This document shows positions 57,601 to 64,000 of a stretch of 64,000 nucleotides of DNA, one piece after another. Both the position numbers and the translations under genes were made by a program. Source of the stretch: Colias croceus (taxonomy: Eukaryota; Arthropoda; Insecta; Lepidoptera; Pieridae); contig NC_059542.1 in NCBI RefSeq assembly GCF_905220415.1, positions 5,208,001-5,272,000 on the forward strand. The letters run 5' to 3'. Position 1 is the first letter of the stretch; each line of letters begins with the position of its first letter. The notes below the pieces were generated by a model. That model made no database searches, was not told the origin of the DNA, and was given only the letters and a program-made list of their open reading frames with translations.

Positions 57601-60600
57601 AGAGGAAAACCTCGAAGACTTAATTTATTTCATTAATTAGAAATTAATGAAAATCAAATATGTAGATGGATTATATATAAAAAATTCAGTTGGAATAACA
57701 AATATATATTAAAATGTGCATGAATTTAAAATACGTCAATACACCACTCACTGTCATCTCCTGCAAATGGAGAGCATTCATGAGATCACTAGAGAAAGCT
57801 GTAGCTAAAAATGCATCTAACTCCTGTCGTCTTAATATTTGAATCTGAGATGTCATGATAAATCTGTAAAAATATAAAGATGTGAGTTTGTTTCACTGTG
57901 ATGGAATTAAGGAAACAACCAATAAAATGTTACTTTAAAATTTAAACATTACCTTAGCACAGTAGCTAAAATGAGCAGATGTTGTGGAACATAAGATGTA
58001 TTTAGCATGAGTGGTGTATCTGATTTCATGCAAGAGAGGAAAGCTCTCATACGACGACATTTGTCATCTTGCGCAGTTCTGTAAAAATAGACAAAATTAT
58101 AGATTTTTCTTATTATGACCCTTTTATGAATATTAAAGTATAGCTTTAGGCTTACCCAAACCAAAGTCTTTGTACAGTAGGCACAGGCCAATCGAGCACA
58201 ACACCTGGTACAAATTCTGGACTTTTACCTGGATTTACTTTTGAGTAAATCCATTCAGCGACTTGTACTGTGCATGGGCGTTCACTGCTAGCAGATGCTG
58301 TACCTTCCTCTGGAATTTCAATACAATATGAAGAAATGTAAAAAAACTTGTCACCAATATGAAGTCAATTACAGTGTATAAAATAATGCAATAGATGGGC
58401 CAAAAATCAATATGCAGTAAAAATTGAATACACACATACCTTTAGCTTTTTGAGCCATAAACCGGTGATGATGCATATTATATAATATAGCATACACGTT
58501 TTGGCGTATTGGTCTGTAGAAATGGTGTATGGAGGGTATTTCCCTGTGGTTGTCATCCTCCATTAATACGGGCAGAGTAATTTGCCTGTGAGTTAGTATG
58601 GAAAGCATCTGTGGATGCATCAAACCGCGGGTATGGCGCTCCGCACAAGTACGGAGTACCTCCGCTGGGGCACTGGGACAATTATCTTCACTTTGCAAAT
58701 TAGCACTAACAGTTTGAATTCCCTAAAAATGAAATCAGTTTTCAATTACAATGTCTGTTTATTTGTAGTATGGAACACAAATTTCGTTATTTCATGATAT
58801 AATACAAAAAATTATATCAGTATAGCCTAAAGTATTAGCCTGAATTGTCTCTGTCTAGACTAAAAAGTATGGATTTGTTATCACACCTCCTTGGATGCTG
58901 ATTTCTCGATTTTATCGTGTGTTTTCTCAACTGGCTGTGGTTTGGTTGGCTCTCCATCTGCTTCAAGGGTCATAGCAGCCACTCCATGACTCAACTCATG
59001 ACAATGTTCTTCTAAGCTATAGTCTGCGTTCATCGACGCGTTTGCTGTGGCCAATTTGTAATCTTCCAAGCCTTTTTGCTGCAATTTACCGAGATACAAT
59101 TTTGACAACTATCCAAGTGCTCAAACAACATACATAACAAATAAGATGGATTAGTAACAAAACCAAGGTGTAAATGATTAAAACTCACACAAAAATAATA
59201 GATACACAAATTAAATATGTAGATGATAGAAAACATAATTAGAAAAAAAAAACAGACAAGCCCCCAGCACATGGTAGTTTAAAATGATTTCTAGTGAAAT
59301 TCTAGTATTAAATTATTTTGCCAATCAATATGATGCCAATATAAATGGACATGTAAAAGGCGTGGATGACCACAGCAAAACCACCGCTATATTAAAAAAT
59401 TAACCTCATGCTCTGATGACTCTGCTGCTAGTTTGGAAGTATCCAGATCTGTTGAAGTTGACTGAGGACTAATCTCAGGTTTTTGGTTCTTTTTGTTACT
59501 CTTTGGGCGACGACCTGTAAATTTAAAAATTAATATTTTCTGTCATAGTGACAGTGAGTCAAATAGATGTAGTACAAAATTGGGATTTCTCTTCTTTACC
59601 TTTATAGATAGACATGAAATTAGACTAGAAAGTCAACTAACCTTTCATTGGACAAACAATTTTATGTACTTACATAGTGTATTAACACAGTTTGCAAAAA
59701 AGTTTATATCTTACCAGAAGCGGTTCTATACTTGAGGAAGCCATCTTTGGTTCCATTAAAATAATACTGTACGGCTTGTTTAAGTTTAGCAGCACGGAGA
59801 TCATTCAGATCACCAAAGATTTCAATGCAAGCAGCATCAATATCTGACGAAGGTAAGTCATGGACAAACTGGCCGATTGTTTTAATTAACGTCTCTGGAG
59901 GAACTTGTTGCTAAAAACAAAAGTTGCAAAATCAATATAACCCAACATTTTACAAGGTTCAATTTGATGATGAAGAAAATTCAGCAAACCTTTTTCTGAT
60001 TAATTCCAAGACGTTTATAGAAGTCTGTCAGACTTTGTTCAGACAATATCACTCCACCAAGAAGTGCAGCAAAAAGGCACAAACGATCTTGAGGCACATC
60101 TAATACTTTAGGTAGTTCATGAACCATATACTCCTTTGTCTCCAAAGATGACTAAAATGAGAAATTAATATTTAGATTGGACTTTTAAGAGTAATTTGTA
60201 GTGATATATTTATGTTAAAATTATACTCACTCTGTATGTAAGTTTTAATTGCGATGAACTAAAATACCTTGGTGGCTGGAATACTAAATACTCTCCTGAA
60301 CACCCAACTAACCCAGCATATGCCTTCTCTCTACATAGACCCACAACTTCTTGACAATGATCATCAGAAGATACCATCTGTATATAAGAAAAATTAAATT
60401 AACACAAATTAAATTAACCCAAAATTCTAACTACACATGACTAAAAAAAGTTTATACTGTATACAAAATACATACAATTGGAATATTCAGATATCTCAAT
60501 GCAGTTCTGAGGCATGAGTGCAGTCCTGTAGGTGGCACCCACCATACTTTGGGTGGTGGTGTTCCCTTTGTGACAATGTGACGCAATACCTTTAAAGATA

Positions 60601-61536
60601 ATGTTTGATTTTATTCAAGCTTTCCAAGTAACAAAAAAATAAAAAAAAACCATAATAAACATATTATGTAGATATTATAGTAATCAAATCATAGAAAAAA
60701 TACTAACAGAATTAACTCTGTGTCTATATGTAGCCTGGGTTTGAATCCAGTGCTGAGGTAAGGCTGGTGGTGTTGGATGGGCCCCATTGAAACAAATACA
60801 AAGAGCAACTTGGTGTTCAGCTAGCGCCTGCGCTAATGTTGTTAGGAACTGGACACATCTAGCCCATTGGCCTCCACAAGCCCAATCTGAAATTTAATGA
60901 AAAAATAGTACCCATGTTTTTTGTCATAGAATATGTAATTATATTCCAATTAGGTATATGTATAGACCACAGTTCATAAATTCAGTTAAGTTACCACCTA
61001 TTTATAATATATTGAAAATTGTTGATTATTTTCAATTGGACAGTATTAATACTTTATCAATATGGGAAATTTGTCTAAAAATATAGAAAACTAGCCGTGG
61101 TTCATTTTTACGTTTTCTCGTACTTCAAGAAATGTAATAAAAAAAGAATTAACGAAATCGGTTCAGTTGTTCTCGAGTTATGTGCTTACCAACACATTTT
61201 GCGATTCATTTTTATATTATAGATAATTAATATTGTAGGTACCTATTTATAGGCCCAAATAATTGAAACCAATACCTAGCAATAGGGCAAGTTAAACTGC
61301 AACTCTTTTAAACATGTTAATTTCATTGACATCATATAATAAATAGATCACGTTCAACGCATATAAATATGCTTTGCGGTCTACTTACCAGAAAAATATC
61401 CGCCGTAAAGACGGTCAAGGCATCCCTCGGCATCAAGTACTAATCTAAATCCGCCAGGATGAGATCTGGCGATTCTAAATAGATCTACTCCTACTCCTTC
61501 GTTTTCTAAAAACGTTTGTAGATCTTGTATACCCAT
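54620..61536 (-). CDS. FAM120A: FAM120A-like RNA-binding protein (constitutive coactivator of PPAR-gamma-like)
   Basis: Eighteen coding exons in consistent phase: 61536-61389, 60886-60708, 60589-60476, 60377-60231, 60151-59990, 59910-59715, 59514-59405, 59108-58887, 58722-58440, 58309-58156, 58078-57953, 57863-57752, 57443-57219, 56826-56629, 55826-55648, 55108-55020, 54927-54797 and 54688-54620; 947 residues. It starts 'MGIQDLQTFLENEG', with an XPG/PIN-like N-terminal domain ('LVLDAEGCLDRLYGGYFSDW', 'TKGTPPPKVWWVPP'), shared with FAM120 proteins. After a Lys/Gln-rich linker comes a conserved middle domain (~residues 480-740), an Arg-Gly stretch (~805-835) and a lysine-rich tail. Family members are cytoplasmic RNA-binding scaffolds; the XPG-like fold is thought to be catalytically inactive. 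Reading through the donor at 55019 gives a shorter end ('EGTMHFGE', stop 54997-54999). Confidence 0.9.
55922..56144. mobile_element. 223-bp palindromic MITE in a FAM120A intron
   Basis: Inverted ends AGGTACAAGTCCGAGACGGG and its near complement are flanked by TTA (55919-55921 and 56145-56147), as in PIF/Harbinger insertions. The arms pair almost to the centre ('ttgtttctatgaacatctat'). Confidence 0.75.
56945..57072 (-). repeat. Helitron-like repeat fragment in a FAM120A intron
   Basis: The reverse complement of a sequence like 29359-29500: 'taccaaatttcatgaaaaat', 'gattgagtaacagacagaca', 'tttcacatttatagtatt'. The CTAG end is lost. Confidence 0.5.
61091..61223 (-). mobile_element. Helitron-like short repeat in FAM120A intron 1
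   Basis: On the minus strand it starts TC after A (TCTATAATATAAAAATGAAT) and ends 'ccacggCTAG' before T. Close relative of the copy at 40816-40984. Confidence 0.6.
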
Positions 61537-62001
61537 GGTTATCGGCACCTATAAGTACCCTTACAAATCGTTCGAATGCACGTTCGTTTCGACTAATTGA
61601 ACGATCTGAAATAATTTCATTTCATTAATTTTAATAAGAGTGTATTATGTTTCCAATTAAACTTTAAATGAATATAAATCGGATCTCATGATCGCTAAAA
61701 AAAACACACGAAAAAATTAATGCATAACCGGCACGTTTAATAGCTACGACATTTACCTGGAAATATATGCTAATACACTTTTAAATAAATATGAATAATT
61801 CGATAAAATATCAACATCATTATACAGAGCAATACGAACCTTATTTCAAAAAACCATGCCCTCAAATAATTACGGCAGCCGAAAGTTGGAAACGGAAGCC
61901 ATTTGTAATTTTGTAATTTTCTAATCCATTCCCTGCCTTGCCTTGAACAATTTTTTGTCATAGACAAAGAATACCATAGATAATAGCAAATCAATAATAT
62001 A
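61537..62001. other. Promoter side / 5' UTR of FAM120A
   Basis: No coding sequence. The FAM120A leader and promoter should lie here, divergent from Di-Ras. No clear core-promoter motif was identified. Confidence 0.4.
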
Positions 62002-62851
62002 AGAGCGTTTTCACATTATCCTGTCCGATATCGGTATCGGACGCCTATCCGATATCAGGGGTAATTAAAGTAAAATGTAAATGTATGATTTATGTACGGT
62101 CTGTCTTTCACATTGTCCGGTTTGATATCGGATATCGGAGCCGACACCTATATGCCAGCGGTAATATCTGACGCCCGTGAGCTGTCGGACGATAATGTTC
62201 AGTGGTGCCAACTCAATTTTTGAAAAGGCATTTAACCAACAGCAAAAAAGCACTAGTTTGTGTATTTTCAGTTATACAGGGCGCTAAATGTAAAAAAAAA
62301 CTCCCTTACTTTACTTTCAACCTTTTATTAAGAAAACATACATTTAAGTATTTATGTGCATTAAAAATACGATTTATATGGCAACCATTTAATACCGTAT
62401 TAAAATATACGGAAATTGGCTGAACTGATAAAAACAAAAATATATTTCGTTCTTAAATTTAATCGTATCTACAAAACATTAGTGTCTATCATTTTTATTT
62501 TACTCATTCTGCCTCGCTCGCTATTTAGTAAATAGCACATCAAGATTATATGCAGTCAAATATATAATAGTAATAATATAAAATCTTTCAAAAAGTCAGT
62601 TTTTTCAACGTAATTATTTTTACTGTATGTACAACTACGATCAATCAGATTTTTTTTAAATCATACCTTTTAAAAATATATATAAATAATATTAAGGCAG
62701 TTTTGTTTTGTTTTCTCTAAAGAATTCTGGCAACGCTGATGATAATATAGGATGATGTGAAAGAGCAAATTGTATCCGATATCAGATATCGGCTCGTATC
62801 GGCTATTGGCGTCCGATACCGATATCGGATCGGATAATATGAAAACGCTCT
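62002..62851. mobile_element. 850-bp MITE with repeated GATATCGG boxes
   Basis: Ends AGAGCGTTTTCACATTATCC and complement are flanked by TA (62000-62001, 62852-62853). 'ccgatatcgg'-type boxes, themselves palindromic, recur at both ends (62026-62060, 62770-62832) and at about 62124-62142. No coding sequence. It lies between the divergent FAM120A and Di-Ras genes. Confidence 0.7.
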
Positions 62852-63339
62852 TATTGCCCATTGAAACTTGTCCTAACGGTATCGTTGACACAGTGGGTAT
62901 ATTAGCGAATTATTTTAGATAGGTAATTTAAACTCAATCAGTTCTTATATTTTTAAGTCTTTTTGTATATTTTGAGATTTTTTACGTGCAATTTCCGCCA
63001 GTCCGGTGCCATACAAGTTAATTAAAAAAAACCTTTGACATTCCTGCTGTCAGCAAAGAGGTTAAGGTAGCCGTCAGTGTCAACGTAGGCGTTTTACGAT
63101 TCGTATTAATTGTACCGCTGTACTGCTTGGGGTATTTGATTGGGCGTTGTGAATTAAAAATAAGAATGTGTTTTTATGTTTCCGTAATTAATCCAAACTA
63201 CTAATCAAATGTGTAACATATACGTATATTTGTTTTATAAGCATTAAAAATACAAAAGATGCTGTAAAATAGTTTCCCTCTGTGTCAGAACGAATTTTAT
63301 GATTGATTTTCATAAAAGGCTCATTTATTAAAACTAGTA

Positions 63340-63477
63340 ATGCCGGAGCAAAGCAATGATTACCGTGTTGTAGTTTTTGGTGCGGGTGGCGTAGGAAAAA
63401 GTTCTCTTGTGCTACGTTTCGTCAAAGGTACATTCAGAGAATCATATATACCGACGATCGAAGATACTTATAGACAG
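63340..63477 (+). CDS. DIRAS2: Di-Ras family small GTPase, first coding exon (gene runs off the window)
   Basis: Begins 'MPEQSNDYRVVVFGAGGVGK', then 'SSLVLRFVKGTFRESYIPTI' and 'EDTYRQ', ending at a GTATGT donor after codon 46. GAGGVGKSS (14-22) is the P-loop and YIPTIEDTYRQ is switch I. The sequence is nearly identical in Di-Ras GTPases from flies to humans, which act at membranes in neurons and have slow intrinsic GTP hydrolysis (family knowledge). DIRAS1 and DIRAS2 cannot be told apart here; the symbol is by analogy. Later exons are outside this window. Confidence 0.93.
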
Positions 63478-64000
63478 GTATGTTGAGGTATTTTTTTTTT
63501 ATTATCGTAGTTATTTGTTGAATCTGTTGGTATTGAATAACAATTAATTATTACCAAAAATACGCAATTTCTTCTAGAAATTCGCTATTGAGGCTTTTGT
63601 TTCACATGAATCCTATATTATGTATCTGCTAACAGTGTTGCAAACAGATCTGGCCCTAATGTTTCTCATGCATGAAGTAACCTAAATCGCCGAATTTCAG
63701 TTGTAGTAACTAGTAGCCTAAAGTAGCCCAAACACCATGAATAAATTAAAATGTAGTTTTTATCAATTTATTTATAATATGTTCATAACACTCTGATACC
63801 GGCCGTATGCCTATTTACCTACTAGGTAGCATAAAAAAAGATTGTCCCTAGAGTAGCCTAATTGGCGACCAGTCGCCTTTTAGATATTTCTGTCGCCGAT
63901 TCTCGATCTGAGTAGCCTAAATGGCGAAATGTTGGCAACACTGTCCACTGAAAGTATAGAAATTCAACATAGGTACCTAACAAATTAATATTGTGCCCTA
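63478..64000 (+). other. Di-Ras intron (partial)
   Basis: No exon recognised up to the window end. A short repeated phrase ('gtagcctaaatggcgaaat' and similar, 63680-63945) suggests degraded repeat content. Confidence 0.5.

Overview
This window looks like nuclear DNA of an insect, most probably a moth or butterfly (Lepidoptera). It is strongly AT-rich. Its genes are split by GT-AG introns and encode animal proteins. It carries many small transposons of lepidopteran type: TC...CTAG Helitron-like repeats ending in a 'gggcgaagcc' block, (GTCT)n-linked repeats, piggyBac, mariner, hAT-like MITEs and a Penelope-like element. Species cannot be named from sequence alone. All gene models below were built by hand from splice sites and reading phase.

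Layout. 1-14.7 kb: no host gene; a dense field of nested DNA transposons, including two copies of a hAT-like MITE and a self-nested hAT-like pair that forms a ~1 kb inverted repeat. 14.7-21.9 kb (minus): a GIPC/kermit PDZ adaptor gene in 4 coding exons. 22.8-24.2 kb: a mariner remnant inside a long-TIR MITE. 24.4-28.1 kb (minus): a beta-1,3-galactosyltransferase-like gene (GT31) in 5 coding exons. 29.3-33.4 kb: a pogo-like remnant and a Penelope-like GIY-YIG remnant interrupted by a Tigger-like MITE. 34.4-35.0 kb (plus): a single-domain rhodanese gene. 35.4-37.5 kb (minus): ribosomal protein eL37 with a piggyBac-like remnant in intron 2. 37.7-42.3 kb: a THAP-containing, TIR-bounded DNA transposon that lies 163 bp upstream of the eL37 TOP-like start. 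44.4-45.9 kb: a third copy of the hAT-like MITE, inverted.

46.7-51.8 kb (plus): PSMG3 (proteasome assembly chaperone 3) followed after 2 bases by GPN2 (GPN-loop GTPase), then a 3.2 kb foldback element with a 9-bp target duplication, then SWI5 (recombination mediator). PSMG3 and GPN2 look like one bicistronic mRNA. 54.6-61.5 kb (minus): an 18-exon FAM120A-like gene (PIN/XPG-like N-terminus, RGG-rich stretch, two possible C-termini). 63.3 kb (plus): first coding exon of a Di-Ras small GTPase, divergent from FAM120A.

The host genes are mainly housekeeping and do not form a pathway. The most unusual biology is the tight PSMG3-GPN2-SWI5 cluster and how transposons have reshaped it, together with several self-nested elements that form long hairpins.
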